From contig NZ_CP069338.1 in NCBI RefSeq assembly GCF_016859125.1, positions 9,179,501 through 9,243,500 on the forward strand: a stretch of DNA of 64,000 bases, in the 5' to 3' direction. A program made the position numbers and the translations under genes. The notes beneath the pieces are model-generated. The model was given only the letters and a program-made list of their open reading frames with translations. It had not been told where the DNA came from and ran no database searches. Numbering within the stretch: position 1 is the first letter of the stretch; the number at the start of each line of letters is the position of its first letter. The stretch is from Archangium violaceum (GTDB lineage: Bacteria > Myxococcota > Myxococcia > Myxococcales > Myxococcaceae). Below, piece after piece: positions 1-8,578 of the stretch.

Positions 1-1
1 T

Positions 2-328
2 AACGTCGATGTAGTGCTGCGCAACACAACCGATAAGCCCATCCGCCTCGATGTCGTCGGTACTGTTCAGGATCTTGCTGGTGGGCCCTCCCTCGATATC
101 TGGAGGCCCGGCATTATTGAGGTGCCTGCCAACACCGAAACGAAGCTTGTGGGGGTCCTCTCCGCCCCTCTCGCGCATCGCCTCAGTGTTGACGCGGACG
201 CCATGGAAGGAGGATCCGTTGGCTCTGGCCGGGGTATGAGTGTCAAGACAATGAATGAGCGCCCGGCCTGCGAGATACAGACCACGGGAGCTCCACACCC
301 CAATGCCATCTCGGTGGTGTGCAAGTAG
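2..328 (+). CDS. Hypothetical protein, C-terminal part (partial)
   Basis: The reading frame is open from base 2 and has no convincing start inside the window, so this is the last 108 residues of a gene entering from the left. It ends at TAG 326-328, directly against the stop of the convergent tail-tip gene with no gap. The visible part has alternating hydrophobic stretches that suggest beta strands (RLDVVGTVQDLAG, GIIEVPANTETKLVGVL). There is no TM segment or motif I can name. It could be a phage accessory gene at the left side of the prophage or a host gene. Confidence 0.5.
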   Translation, partial: NVDVVLRNTTDKPIRLDVVGTVQDLAGGPSLDIWRPGIIEVPANTETKLVGVLSAPLAHRLSVDADAMEGGSVGSGRGMSVKTMNERPACEIQTTGAPHPNAISVVCK

Positions 329-2719
329 TCAGGCAGATCTGTAGCTGATTCCCTGTAGGCTGACCCACGTGGTGGACCCGCTCACCACGTACACATTCCC
401 GTCGCTCCGAACCTCGATGCTGCCCATACCGGTGGCGGTCAACACAGCGAAGTCTCGCGTTGCTGGTGGTCGGTGGGTCGACGGGAGAATGAAGGCCACG
501 CTCCCCGTGGAGCCGCCTTTCATCGTGCCCTCGATGTGAACGCGCCCGGAGCTGTCCTTGTAGTACCTGACCCCGTTGCGCCCGTAGTCGGTGAAGTTGT
601 CCCAGGTTCCAACGAACGTGGGCATCACCGCAGCCTCCTGCACATTGTCGGACTGGGCGATCTGGACAGAGTCGACGTTTACGGTGCTGCCGAGAGACGG
701 GAGTGTCGCAGTGATTCTTGCTCGAACGTAGCGAGCTCCTGATGGTGCTGTGGCGGAAATCGCTGAACGCGCCCAGGGCGCACCGGCGCCGAAGGTGCGC
801 GCAGCGGTCTCAAAGCCGACAGAGACGAGACCAGCATCGAGCCACTCGACGGAGACCGACACAGTGGAGCCGGTGCTGCCCTTGGCGAACGCATCCACGC
901 TGTAGCGGAGACCAGGTCGTGCGGCGACGGCGTCAGACACCAGGGCTGGTCCGCTGCCCGAGATGAACATCAGGGACCGAGCCCCGCTGAGTGCATCCGC
1001 GCTCATCACGACGTCCGTCCCCCAGGATCCATACAGCATTGCCCACCCGTCAGGTGGACCTGATGGATCGGTCTGTGCCTCGAAATCCGAGTTGAGAGGA
1101 AGGGTGGCATACGAGACTCGGGGCTGCAGCACGCCTGGGCTCACGTACCGAGGTGCCAGCGTTACCTCCTCAGAGGCCGGACCGATGTTGCCCTTCCTAT
1201 CCCTCGAGCGCACTCGCGCGTAGTAGCTCACGCCGGCCGTGAGCCCCGTCAGGTCGAAGCGTGTGGAGCTGCTCACCGCCTTCAACGTCGCCGCGGAGAG
1301 CGTGAAGCCAGGAGAGGTGCCGACGTGGAGCTCGTATTCCTCGGGCACGGGGCCTCCGGAGGTGACATTGGGGGCGGTGAAGAGCAGCACGGCCCCCGTC
1401 ACCGAGTTCGTCACCGAGAGGCCCGAGGGGGCGGCGGGCCCTGTGAAGGGCACCGTCGGCGCCGTGTACCCGTCCGCGTTGCGGCTGAGCCACAGCCGGG
1501 CGCCGAGCGACGGCTTCCCGTTGAGGGCGAGGCGCGTCTTGCCGTCCGTGCTGGTGAGGGTGTGCGTCACCTGGCGCACCGCCAGCACCTGGGCGGTGGT
1601 GAAGTGGAAACCGTTGGGGGCGAGCTGCACCAGGTCGGCGAGATCGAATCCCGGGTGGAAGCGCACCTCCACCGAAGCGCCGACGTCGCAGGTGGAGAGG
1701 TCCGCGAGTCCGGCCTCCGCGAGCCGCACGGCCTCGTCATGGGTGCGGATGCCGCTCGTCGTGGCCTCTGCCAGCCACATGGTGCGCGGGAGCGCGATGC
1801 CTCCGGAGGTGATGTACCCGTAGCGCTGCGTCGCCGCCTCGTCCTCGCGCGCCACCGTCTTGCGCTTCGGCTGGCCGGCCGCGTCCAGGTCCTCCTCGTC
1901 CGAGTACGTCACCTCCACCCGGGTGCGCACGTTCTCCAGCGAGGTGGTGAACTCACCGAGGTACTGGTAGTCGCTCGGCCCGTACGTCCATGTGGGCGCC
2001 GTGCCGGCCCGGTCCGGGCCCCACAGCCACAGGCCCCAGTCCCCGGTGTCCGGCCGGTACTTCCACCGCACCTCCCAGCCGCGGCCCACGGCCAGCTTCG
2101 ACAGTGCGTCCATGACGGGCTGGCGCTCCTGCTTGTACTTGCCGAGCAGTTGTAGCGAGGCCTGGGGCGTGTAGAGGGCGAAGTCGGACAGCCCGGCCGC
2201 CACGAGAATCTGGTTGCACACCGTCTCCAGCGGGGTGCCGTCGTCGCTGCCGTACGTGCCCTCGGGCACCCACACGTCCTGGAGGACGCCGGCCATGTCC
2301 CGGCCGGTGAAGGTGATGATCTCCGGGCCGGAGTCCACCCGATCGATTCGGCCGAAGAACAGGGGACGCCATGCCGCAGGCAAGGGCTCGAAGCCCAGCG
2401 GCACCACCGCCGCCTCCACGCGGAAGGGCCGCCCAGCCTGCAGCAGGGGTGCGTAGTCCCCGGGGAGGTTGTTCGCCCGGCTTGTCTCCATGAGCGGGGC
2501 GAGGCTCAGCCCGTCCAACTCCCGCATGACTCGCACCGAGGCTTGCCCCACCGGGTTGTCGAGCCCCTCGTCCACGTCAACGCTGTCGAGGAAATCGCGG
2601 CCGAAGAGGTTGGTCAGGTCGTACCAGGTGCTTCCCAGCAGGACTCGCACGCGGCCGCGAGTGGAGTAGGGGCCGGACGAGCGGAGAAGCCGCTGCTGCT
2701 GCTCAAGGAGAGGGCGCAT
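329..2719 (-). CDS. Phage tail tip / fibre protein with FN3 domain
   Basis: A 796-aa protein at the distal end of the tail gene block. Residues 1 to about 400 look like a tail hub region (DLTNLFGRDFLDSVDVDEGL, then WRPLFFGRIDRVDSG and FTGRDMAGVLQD). A fibronectin type III domain follows at about 420-510 (APSGLSVTNS, YELHVGTSPGF, GVSYYARVRSRDRKGN). Next comes a carbohydrate-binding-like beta domain at about 535-690 (LNSDFEAQTDPSGPPDGW). The C-terminal domain (about 700-796) has a WDNFTDYGRNGVRYYKDSSGRVHIEG pattern typical of fibre tips. It probably contacts the host surface. The start ATG at 2719 sits six bases after a CGCCCCTTCTC motif and has no Shine-Dalgarno. The gene order (tape measure, then this) supports the role; receptor binding is inferred. 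Confidence 0.75.
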   Translation of the reverse strand: MRPLLEQQQRLLRSSGPYSTRGRVRVLLGSTWYDLTNLFGRDFLDSVDVDEGLDNPVGQASVRVMRELDGLSLAPLMETSRANNLPGDYAPLLQAGRPFRVEAAVVPLGFEPLPAAWRPLFFGRIDRVDSGPEIITFTGRDMAGVLQDVWVPEGTYGSDDGTPLETVCNQILVAAGLSDFALYTPQASLQLLGKYKQERQPVMDALSKLAVGRGWEVRWKYRPDTGDWGLWLWGPDRAGTAPTWTYGPSDYQYLGEFTTSLENVRTRVEVTYSDEEDLDAAGQPKRKTVAREDEAATQRYGYITSGGIALPRTMWLAEATTSGIRTHDEAVRLAEAGLADLSTCDVGASVEVRFHPGFDLADLVQLAPNGFHFTTAQVLAVRQVTHTLTSTDGKTRLALNGKPSLGARLWLSRNADGYTAPTVPFTGPAAPSGLSVTNSVTGAVLLFTAPNVTSGGPVPEEYELHVGTSPGFTLSAATLKAVSSSTRFDLTGLTAGVSYYARVRSRDRKGNIGPASEEVTLAPRYVSPGVLQPRVSYATLPLNSDFEAQTDPSGPPDGWAMLYGSWGTDVVMSADALSGARSLMFISGSGPALVSDAVAARPGLRYSVDAFAKGSTGSTVSVSVEWLDAGLVSVGFETAARTFGAGAPWARSAISATAPSGARYVRARITATLPSLGSTVNVDSVQIAQSDNVQEAAVMPTFVGTWDNFTDYGRNGVRYYKDSSGRVHIEGTMKGGSTGSVAFILPSTHRPPATRDFAVLTATGMGSIEVRSDGNVYVVSGSTTWVSLQGISYRSA

Positions 2720-2725
2720 GCCCCG

Positions 2726-2736
2726 GAGAAGGGGCG
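2726..2736 (-). promoter_or_regulatory. Start-associated sequence CGCCCCTTCTC, copy 1
   Basis: Exact 11-bp motif on the minus strand ending six bases before the ATG of the tail tip gene (2719). The bases between are CGGGGC, which can pair with the CCCC of the motif. No Shine-Dalgarno is present. See the finding on this family. Confidence 0.6.
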
Positions 2737-2743
2737 CACCGGC

Positions 2744-3541
2744 TCAGGTGCCGTAGAGCGTGAAGTCGAAGCGCTCGGAGATGCTGGTGAGCCGCGGCGA
2801 GGCCTTCGAGGTGCCCACCTGCCCGACGCACAGCAGCCCATTCGGAGGGAAGCGCGGCCCCCATGCATACACCCGGGAAGGGCCAGGCCAGGCGAAGAGG
2901 CTGTGAAAGCCATAAATCCCAGCCACCCAGGACGCGGGCACCTCGAAGGGCAGCGCCACGACGTCGTCATAGGCGGTTGCAACGCCCTGGCCATCGATAT
3001 CACCTATCCGCAGCAGCCCGCCCGAGGCGTCCCCGAAGAGCCACTCGTCGCTCGTCGCCACCCCGTTGATGTACAACTGTCCCGCCGTGTTGATGACATG
3101 CCTCCACGGGCCCGTCCCCTCACGCACCCACCCGATGAATGTCGCCGCCTCGTCCACGCTGAAGCCGACATTCCACATGACGATTTGGTTGGCCGGGACG
3201 GTGAGCCCGGCCAACCCCTTCCTTCGTGCGGCCGTGGACCTCGCCACGCCTGCGTCGACGAGCAAGGGGGCAACCTCTCGTGACGTGTAGAGGTGTGACG
3301 TCGACGATGAGTTGTCCTCGAAGGTAAGCACGTGCCCCTCGCCGTCGATGAGCGCCTGCAGCGCCTTCGACTCTCCCTCGGGCAGCGGACCGGTGGTGAA
3401 GCGGAAGTCGTCCTTCCTCTGGATCTTCTGGGTCGAGCGCGGGATGCCGTTGATGGAGCGCACTACCTCACCCAGACGCACGGGCATCCGCTCCGAGTCC
3501 TCACACTGGACGTCCACGCCGTTGATGGTGACGAGAGCCAT
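2744..3541 (-). CDS. Distal tail protein-like phage protein
   Basis: A 265-aa protein between the tape measure and the tail tip protein, the usual place of a distal tail (Dit) protein. Its start codon overlaps the tape-measure stop (ATGA at 3538-3541), so translation is coupled. The N-terminal part (VTINGVDVQCEDSERMPVRLGEV) suits a Dit-like fold. The middle (ATFIGWVREGTGPWRHVINTAGQLYINGVA) resembles a LamG/concanavalin-like sugar-binding sandwich. No catalytic motif is visible. Function is inferred from position. Confidence 0.55.
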   Translation of the reverse strand: MALVTINGVDVQCEDSERMPVRLGEVVRSINGIPRSTQKIQRKDDFRFTTGPLPEGESKALQALIDGEGHVLTFEDNSSSTSHLYTSREVAPLLVDAGVARSTAARRKGLAGLTVPANQIVMWNVGFSVDEAATFIGWVREGTGPWRHVINTAGQLYINGVATSDEWLFGDASGGLLRIGDIDGQGVATAYDDVVALPFEVPASWVAGIYGFHSLFAWPGPSRVYAWGPRFPPNGLLCVGQVGTSKASPRLTSISERFDFTLYGT

Positions 3542-6198
3542 CAGCCTGTTCCTCCGAATCGCGCGGCCAGACCCGCAACCCTGCCCACCGAGCCCCGATG
3601 CCGGAAGGCAATCTCATCCAACTTCTGCGCCAAGTCCCCGAGTCCGGAGAAGAGATCGCGCACGTTCATGTTGATGACCCCCACCAGGGGGCCGCCCGGG
3701 GGCACCAGCGTGTCACCCGAGGACGGCGCGGACGTTCCCGGTGCCGCGGGCCGCGTCGGGGTGACGTACGTGTCACGGGGTATTGTCACTCCGCCCGTCT
3801 GCCCGTCCCGCTCCTTCTGGGCATTGAAGCGGGCGAGCGTCACCTTCCACGTGTTGGGCACGTTGGACAGGCTCTCGTTCGCCTTCTCCAGGGCCTCGCG
3901 GTTCTTGAGGACCTCGGCCGTCTCCTCGGCCTTGGCCCGAGCCGCGTCCCAGGTCATGTCCTTCAGCTTGGAGATGGAGTCATTGAGCCCGGTGGTGGAG
4001 ATCTTCGCGTCGTTGAGGCTCCTCGCCCAGTCGTTCATGAAATCGAAGGGCTTCGCGCCGAACACCTCAATGTCTCCGATGGCGCGGAACACCGACTGGA
4101 TGGCCTTGATGATGCCATTCCACACGCCGCTGATGCCCTTGGCGATTTCGAGGATGCCGATGGCCAGCCACCGCACGCCTTCGAAGAAGAGCCGCAGGCC
4201 CACCTCGGCGAGCAGCCGCAAGGGTACTTCCGTGAGTTGGAGGACACCGGCGAGCATCTGAAAGACGGGCTGCAGCGCCGCAAACACCTCCCCCAGCCCG
4301 ACCAGGACGGGGATGAGTGGATCCACGGCCTCGAGGAGGTACTGCAGGATGGGTGTCAGGGCGCCCATAATCGCCTGCACCAGATAGCCGATGGCGCCCA
4401 CCAGCGGCTGCAATGGGCCGAGCAACTGCCCGAGCGAGTCGGCCACCAGTTGGATGAGGGTGTTGATCATCTCAACGAGCGTTTTGAAGCCCTCGGAGCG
4501 GGTGAGGATGTCGGCTACCACCGCGATCACGCCGCCCCAAATACCGCCCGCGGCCACGCCCTGAGCGAAAGAGTTGAGGATGTCGGCGATGTCACCGATG
4601 CGGCTCACCAGCTTGCTCTTGAGACTGTCGCGGGCGTCACGCATGGCCTGGGTGATCTCGTCCGACTTCTTCTTCACTTGCAGCGCGGCCTCCACGAGCG
4701 CCCCCGTCACGAGGCCAGCGGCGCTCAGTGCCTGCTTCGCGAACATGGAGAGATAGGCGTCCATGATGTCGTCGCTACGCTGGACCAGGCGCTTGAGGTA
4801 GTCGCTCTCCGCCTCTCCAACCGTCTCCGTCTCCTTCTCGGTGGCTACCGTGACGGAGTTGGGATCGCCCACATCGGGCACAGCACCGAGCAGCTTGTCC
4901 TTCAGCGCCAAGAGTTCCTCGAGGTGCAGCGCCTTGACCAGTTCCCGGCCCAGCATCTCCGCGCCTTCCAGGCTGTGCTTCAGGCCGTATGTCACGTTCT
5001 CCCGGGCGGTCTTTGTTGACTCCGAAAGGGCCTTGCCGGCGGCAGTGGCGGTGTCACTGATGACGCCCCCGACGGCTGCGACCCCCTCCTCAAGCCTCTT
5101 CATGAAGGCCTCGGCTGAGAGGTTCTGAACCTGCGCAAGGTTCTTGGCCAGAGTTTCGGCCTCAAGTCTCCAGGCCACCGCCTCGAGGAACTTGGCGACC
5201 GCCTTCACTCTGTCGAAGACGGCGTTGAGCATGGCCGTGGCGAGCTTCGAGATGAAGTCTGTCACGGAGCCCATCAGCTTGCCGAAGAAGTCGGCGGCCT
5301 TCTCTCCGAGGTCCTTCATCTTGTCCACGATGTCGGCAGTGCTCTCCTTCCAGAGAAAGACGATGTTGTCCCAGCTCTTGTAGAGCGACCCTGCAAAGAG
5401 GACGATGGCGCCAACCGCTGCGGCCACGGCGAGCAGTGGGAGCGCGACGGCTCCGATCTTCGGCAGCAGCGCCGTGAAGGAACTGCCCAGCCCCTTTGTG
5501 GCGGAGGGTAGTTCCTTGAGTGAGGCGGTGAAGGACGTCAGTCCCGAAGTCATCTGCGCGAAGACTTGCCCGACGGTCGCCTGTCGCAGGTAGACGAGCG
5601 CCCACCCCGCCTTCTGGACGGAGCCGGTGAAGAGCGTCGTCGCCACCTTGGTCGCCATAAGGCTCGTTCCGAGGACACGCAAGGCGCGGACAAGCACCAC
5701 TGTGCCCTCAAAGAAGGACTTCGTGAACATGAGCGCCCGCACCATCGCGAAGCTCACGCCTCCGACGACGGCCGAGTACTTCACCATGTCGACGATGTTC
5801 TGCCTCTGCTGCTCGGAGAGGTTGCGCCACGTGGCGATGGCCGTCTTCACGAGCGTGTTGAGCTCGCGGACGAGGGGGAGAAACGTCTCGCCCACCTCTC
5901 GGCCGAGTAGCATGGTGGAGTCCTTGAGCTTCTCGAGCTCCTTCGAGGCCGCATAGGACGTCTGACCCGCCACCGCAACGGACGCGGCGGCGAGGCCAGC
6001 GACGGAGAGCAGCCCATCGGAGAAGTCCCCCAGGGCCGCTGCCGCCTTGCTCATGTTCTCTTCGATCTGGTCCGCCGCTTCCTCCACGGCGTCCACCACC
6101 TGGCCCAGCGTCTTGACCATCTCGCCGATGGAGGCCGTGACGGAGACGTAGAGATCTCCGACCTTGAGCCCGCCCGGTCCATTGCCAGCTCCAGCCAC
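3541..6198 (-). CDS. Phage tail tape measure protein
   Basis: An 885-aa, largely helical protein that sets tail length in siphoviruses and spans the tail tube lumen. It follows the G/GT chaperone genes and precedes the distal tail genes, the standard order. There is a coiled-coil N terminus (VDAVEEAADQIEENMSKAAAAL). Hydrophobic segments lie at about 240-275 (GAVALPLLAVAAAVGAIVLF) and 550-680 (PLQPLVGAIGYLVQAIMGAL), as seen in tape measures. The start is GTG 6198, with a GAGGAG Shine-Dalgarno eight bases upstream, about 20 bases after the GT frameshift product stops. No lytic domain is visible. Confidence 0.88.
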   Translation of the reverse strand: MAGAGNGPGGLKVGDLYVSVTASIGEMVKTLGQVVDAVEEAADQIEENMSKAAAALGDFSDGLLSVAGLAAASVAVAGQTSYAASKELEKLKDSTMLLGREVGETFLPLVRELNTLVKTAIATWRNLSEQQRQNIVDMVKYSAVVGGVSFAMVRALMFTKSFFEGTVVLVRALRVLGTSLMATKVATTLFTGSVQKAGWALVYLRQATVGQVFAQMTSGLTSFTASLKELPSATKGLGSSFTALLPKIGAVALPLLAVAAAVGAIVLFAGSLYKSWDNIVFLWKESTADIVDKMKDLGEKAADFFGKLMGSVTDFISKLATAMLNAVFDRVKAVAKFLEAVAWRLEAETLAKNLAQVQNLSAEAFMKRLEEGVAAVGGVISDTATAAGKALSESTKTARENVTYGLKHSLEGAEMLGRELVKALHLEELLALKDKLLGAVPDVGDPNSVTVATEKETETVGEAESDYLKRLVQRSDDIMDAYLSMFAKQALSAAGLVTGALVEAALQVKKKSDEITQAMRDARDSLKSKLVSRIGDIADILNSFAQGVAAGGIWGGVIAVVADILTRSEGFKTLVEMINTLIQLVADSLGQLLGPLQPLVGAIGYLVQAIMGALTPILQYLLEAVDPLIPVLVGLGEVFAALQPVFQMLAGVLQLTEVPLRLLAEVGLRLFFEGVRWLAIGILEIAKGISGVWNGIIKAIQSVFRAIGDIEVFGAKPFDFMNDWARSLNDAKISTTGLNDSISKLKDMTWDAARAKAEETAEVLKNREALEKANESLSNVPNTWKVTLARFNAQKERDGQTGGVTIPRDTYVTPTRPAAPGTSAPSSGDTLVPPGGPLVGVINMNVRDLFSGLGDLAQKLDEIAFRHRGSVGRVAGLAARFGGTG

Positions 6199-6217
6199 GT
6201 TGCTGCTCCTCGCGCTG

Positions 6218-6834
6218 CTACGCCGCGCTGTACTGCGTGGTGCGGACGACCCGCTTGCGTCCTGGGGCTGGGCTCGAGGAGACCTCGGGCGAGGCGCCGG
6301 AGGTGTCTGGCGTCTCGCCCTCTTGCTCGATCAGGTGGTCCGCCGCGATGGTCGCAATCCACTCAAAGGACTGGGCCGCCGTCTCTTGCTCCGTCCAGCC
6401 TTGGATTCTCGCGACCCTGATCTCTAACGCTCGATCGGGGTCGCTTCGGAGTTTCCCTTCAGCTTCTCCACCACGGTGCCCGTGGCAGCGAGGGCCGCCG
6501 TCGCATCATCCTTGATGTCCATCAACCACGGCGCGACGCTGATGTTGGCGAGGTCCTCATCCGAGGTCCGGTCGAAGATCGGCCGCACCGCCCCCGGCTC
6601 GAACGTCACCGTGGCGACCATGCGCGCGAGCAAGCGCATCGCACCGGTCTCTCCGATCGGCTTGCCGTCCTGGTCGATGTCGCCCGCCTTCCTGGCTTCA
6701 TCGAGGACCTGCACCGCCACACCCTCCGGGGCGCGACGAATGACGAGCGCGAGCGGCTCGCCGTCGACGTCGATGGTGGTGTCCTTGTACTTGCGCCACG
6801 TGGCATTGCCCAGCTTCTTCTTGAGGTCAGTCAT
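6218..6834 (-). CDS. Tail assembly chaperone GT, -1 frameshift product
   Basis: If ribosomes slip -1 at GGGAAAC (6457-6451, minus strand), reading leaves the G frame just before its end. It continues through L-R-S-D-P-D-R-A-L-E-I-R-V to a stop at 6218-6220, giving about 205 residues. The T extension contains RIQGWTEQETAAQSFEW and ends RVVRTTQYSAA; it has no start codon of its own. In lambda-like phages G and GT are chaperones that bind the tape measure during tail assembly and are absent from virions. The genes lie exactly between tail tube and tape measure, as the family requires. Confidence 0.8.
6424..6834 (-). CDS. Tail assembly chaperone G (unshifted product)
   Basis: A 136-aa product starting at ATG 6834 (MTDLKKKLGNATW), with a GGAG element in the preceding leader. 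It contains IDVDGEPLALVIRRAPEGVA and SVAPWLMDIKDDATAAL, the compact mixed fold expected for the G part of a G/GT pair. It lies between the tail tube and tape-measure genes. Most ribosomes should end here at TAG 6424-6426; the slippery site lies 28 bases before the stop. Confidence 0.75.
   Translation of the reverse strand: MTDLKKKLGNATWRKYKDTTIDVDGEPLALVIRRAPEGVAVQVLDEARKAGDIDQDGKPIGETGAMRLLARMVATVTFEPGAVRPIFDRTSDEDLANISVAPWLMDIKDDATAALAATGTVVEKLKGNSEATPIER
6451..6457 (-). promoter_or_regulatory. Programmed -1 frameshift site GGGAAAC
   Basis: On the minus strand the codons AAG-GGA-AAC contain the heptamer G-GGA-AAC in the X-XXY-YYZ register. The -1 frame after it is open for about 77 codons and codes for a plausible protein up to the start of the tape-measure gene. 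Lambda uses the related GGGAAAG at the same place. Confidence 0.8.
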
Positions 6835-6869
6835 TGTGTGTCTCCGGTGGGAGGGATTGGGAGTTGCGG

Positions 6870-7298
6870 TCAGAACGCGACGGGGCCGCCCTTGAACTTG
6901 AGCGGGTAGTTGAACTTGAGCGTGGTGCCCGCCTCGAAGTTCTTCTCGTCCGACTCGATGAACACCTCGTACCGCTGGCCCTTGCTCCCGGCCACGGCGG
7001 TGGGGTTCTCCACCACGTGGATGAAGAAGGATTCCTTGGCCTTGCGCGCGGTCTCCATCACCGCCTGCGTGGCACTCCCCGACTTTCGCGTGCCGGCGAT
7101 GGTTCCGGTGATGTTCGACCACACGGGCACGTTCTCTGTGTAGCCATCGGAGTTGAGGTGCTTCAGTTCTTCGAACTCGGTCGCATCGGTGATGCTGAAT
7201 GAAGAGCCAGCTTCCAGCTTGTTGGCGTCGGCGAGCACCTCGTCGGGCTCGGCGGTGATGTGGATGGGGACCTTGTGAGTGATGACGTAGTTGGACAT
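6870..7298 (-). CDS. Major tail (tube) protein
   Basis: A 142-aa protein that probably polymerises into the non-contractile tail tube. It lies upstream of the G/GT chaperones and downstream of the head-tail genes, the conserved siphovirus position. The sequence is rich in predicted beta strands (YVITHKVPIHI, YEVFIESDEKNFEAGTTLKFNYPLKF). I chose ATG 7298 (MSNYVITHK) because GAGG stands seven bases before it; a GTG at 7310 is possible. No other domain is visible. Confidence 0.72.
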   Translation of the reverse strand: MSNYVITHKVPIHITAEPDEVLADANKLEAGSSFSITDATEFEELKHLNSDGYTENVPVWSNITGTIAGTRKSGSATQAVMETARKAKESFFIHVVENPTAVAGSKGQRYEVFIESDEKNFEAGTTLKFNYPLKFKGGPVAF

Positions 7299-7306
7299 GT
7301 TCTGCC

Positions 7307-7747
7307 TCACTTCCGGGGGAAGAGCTTCGCCAGGGATTTCTTCAGCTGAGCCGCCACGCCCTTGCGCAGCAGCGAGCGCACGCCGCGCTTGAAGGCGTTG
7401 CGCAACCAGTTGGGCGGGGGATTCTTCGTCTGTTCCCCGAAATGCCAGCCCGCGTGGATGGGCCCGGCCTGCGGGTGTGCGTAGCCGCCCGTGGCGGTGG
7501 TGGACATCCGCTCGGGGTTGTGGTGCGGCAGCGACACGAAGGCGGTGTCTGCCAGGTCGAGCGGGTCATCCGGAGCTCCGCCGCGCGGGACGCTGAAGGC
7601 GGCCTGGTCCATGCCGCGCTGGACTGCGTCGAGCACGGGCCGGTCCAGGTCTCTCAGGACGGCCCGATACTCCGAGCGCAACCTCTCCAGGTCGGAGGTG
7701 TTCACCTCCACCTTCACGCGCGCTCGGTATGCCCGTTGACTTGCCAT
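7307..7747 (-). CDS. HK97 gp10-type head-tail/minor tail protein
   Basis: A 146-aa basic protein with an N-terminal helix (ARVKVEVNTSDLERLRSEYRAVLRDL). The C-terminal signature HAGWHFGEQTKNPPPNWLRNAF is like the 'H-x-x-E-F-G-T...P-F-M/L-R-P-A' block of HK97 gp10 family proteins. It lies between the tail terminator-like gene and the tube gene. The start ATG 7747 follows a CGCCCCTTCTC motif by six bases. Confidence 0.7.
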   Translation of the reverse strand: MASQRAYRARVKVEVNTSDLERLRSEYRAVLRDLDRPVLDAVQRGMDQAAFSVPRGGAPDDPLDLADTAFVSLPHHNPERMSTTATGGYAHPQAGPIHAGWHFGEQTKNPPPNWLRNAFKRGVRSLLRKGVAAQLKKSLAKLFPRK

Positions 7748-7753
7748 ACCCCA

Positions 7754-7764
7754 GAGAAGGGGCG
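7754..7764 (-). promoter_or_regulatory. Start-associated sequence CGCCCCTTCTC, copy 2
   Basis: Exact motif six bases before ATG 7747. The spacer TGGGGT again allows a CCCC/GGGG hairpin with a TTCTCT loop. No Shine-Dalgarno is present. Confidence 0.6.
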
Positions 7765-7769
7765 GGGAA

Positions 7770-8240
7770 TCAGCGGCGAGGGACGTCCTCTGCGGCGAGC
7801 TGGGGCACCACGGCGCCCGGGGCGCTGGCGCTCAGGTACTCCAGTTCCACGGAGAAGACCCACCGTGGCCGCCCCTCGTCGTCTGGCGTCTGCCTGGTGG
7901 GCCTGCCTTCGGTGGGCTCTACCCGCACGTATCCGTCGGGCTGCAGGTCGTACAACGCGGACCAGGCCGCGCGCGCCCGGTCCCCCGTCTCCTTGTCGCT
8001 GCCCGGCGCGCGGGTGCCGCGCACCAGCACCGTCACCATGTCCCGGTGGAGACTGAGTCCCGTGTCGGCGAGGTACTTCTCCGGCGGATCGCCGCCTGCG
8101 TCGATGACGGCAATCATCTCGTCCGGAGCACTGGTGGGGAAGGGTCCCGGGTACAGGGTGGGCGTGTCGCCGGAGAGCGTGCCCAGGCCCGCGGCCTCGA
8201 GCAGCGTGGCCACGTCGAGCTCGATGTCCCGGAGCCTCAC
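7770..8240 (-). CDS. Tail terminator-like protein
   Basis: A 156-aa protein starting VRLRDIELDVATLLEAAGLG. The GTG start at 8240 overlaps the stop of the preceding gene (GTGA). The pattern of an N-terminal helix, DEMIAVIDAGGDPPEKY, then MVTVLVRG and WVFSVELEYLS, fits phage tail terminator/minor capsid proteins that cap the tail and join it to the head. The position between the head-closure and gp10-like genes agrees. Identification is by fold pattern and order only. Confidence 0.6.
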   Translation of the reverse strand: MRLRDIELDVATLLEAAGLGTLSGDTPTLYPGPFPTSAPDEMIAVIDAGGDPPEKYLADTGLSLHRDMVTVLVRGTRAPGSDKETGDRARAAWSALYDLQPDGYVRVEPTEGRPTRQTPDDEGRPRWVFSVELEYLSASAPGAVVPQLAAEDVPRR

Positions 8241-8578
8241 AGGACGACCTCGCTGTGGTCGAAGCTGCCGGTCTCCAGGTCCTTGTGGACGAAGCTCTGC
8301 ACGGGCTTGCGGCTGCGCTTGTAGTCGGCGGGGTCCGCCCCTGGTAGCCAGATCAGCACCTTCTCCAGGTCCTCCTGTGCGATGACGGCGGTGGTGTAGA
8401 GGGTGCCAGTGGCCACCACCTGCTTGCCCTCGGCAGACTGGACGCGACGAGCGCCCGGGGCCCAGCGGCACGGGTGCGGCTCGACTGGGCCGTACTCCTC
8501 GCGGCGGTTGTTGTCCGTCATGCGCAGGAAGCGCCGGAGGTGGAACGTCTCGCGCATGTCCTCCAGGAAGAGGCTCAT
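8237..8578 (-). CDS. Head closure-like protein
   Basis: A 113-aa protein (MSLFLEDMRETFHLRRF) lying between the connector and the tail terminator, where head-closure (head-tail stopper) genes sit. Both ends overlap neighbours by four bases (ATGA and GTGA), so the group is probably one translationally coupled unit. The YTTAVIAQEDLEKVLIWLPG segment fits a small beta-barrel. There are no diagnostic motifs. Confidence 0.5.
   Translation of the reverse strand: MSLFLEDMRETFHLRRFLRMTDNNRREEYGPVEPHPCRWAPGARRVQSAEGKQVVATGTLYTTAVIAQEDLEKVLIWLPGADPADYKRSRKPVQSFVHKDLETGSFDHSEVVL

Noticed and set aside
1239-2155. Long plus-strand frames opposite the tail tip gene
   Set aside because: They are antisense to a gene with clear domains and have Arg/His/Gly-rich, non-protein-like composition typical of high-GC shadow frames.
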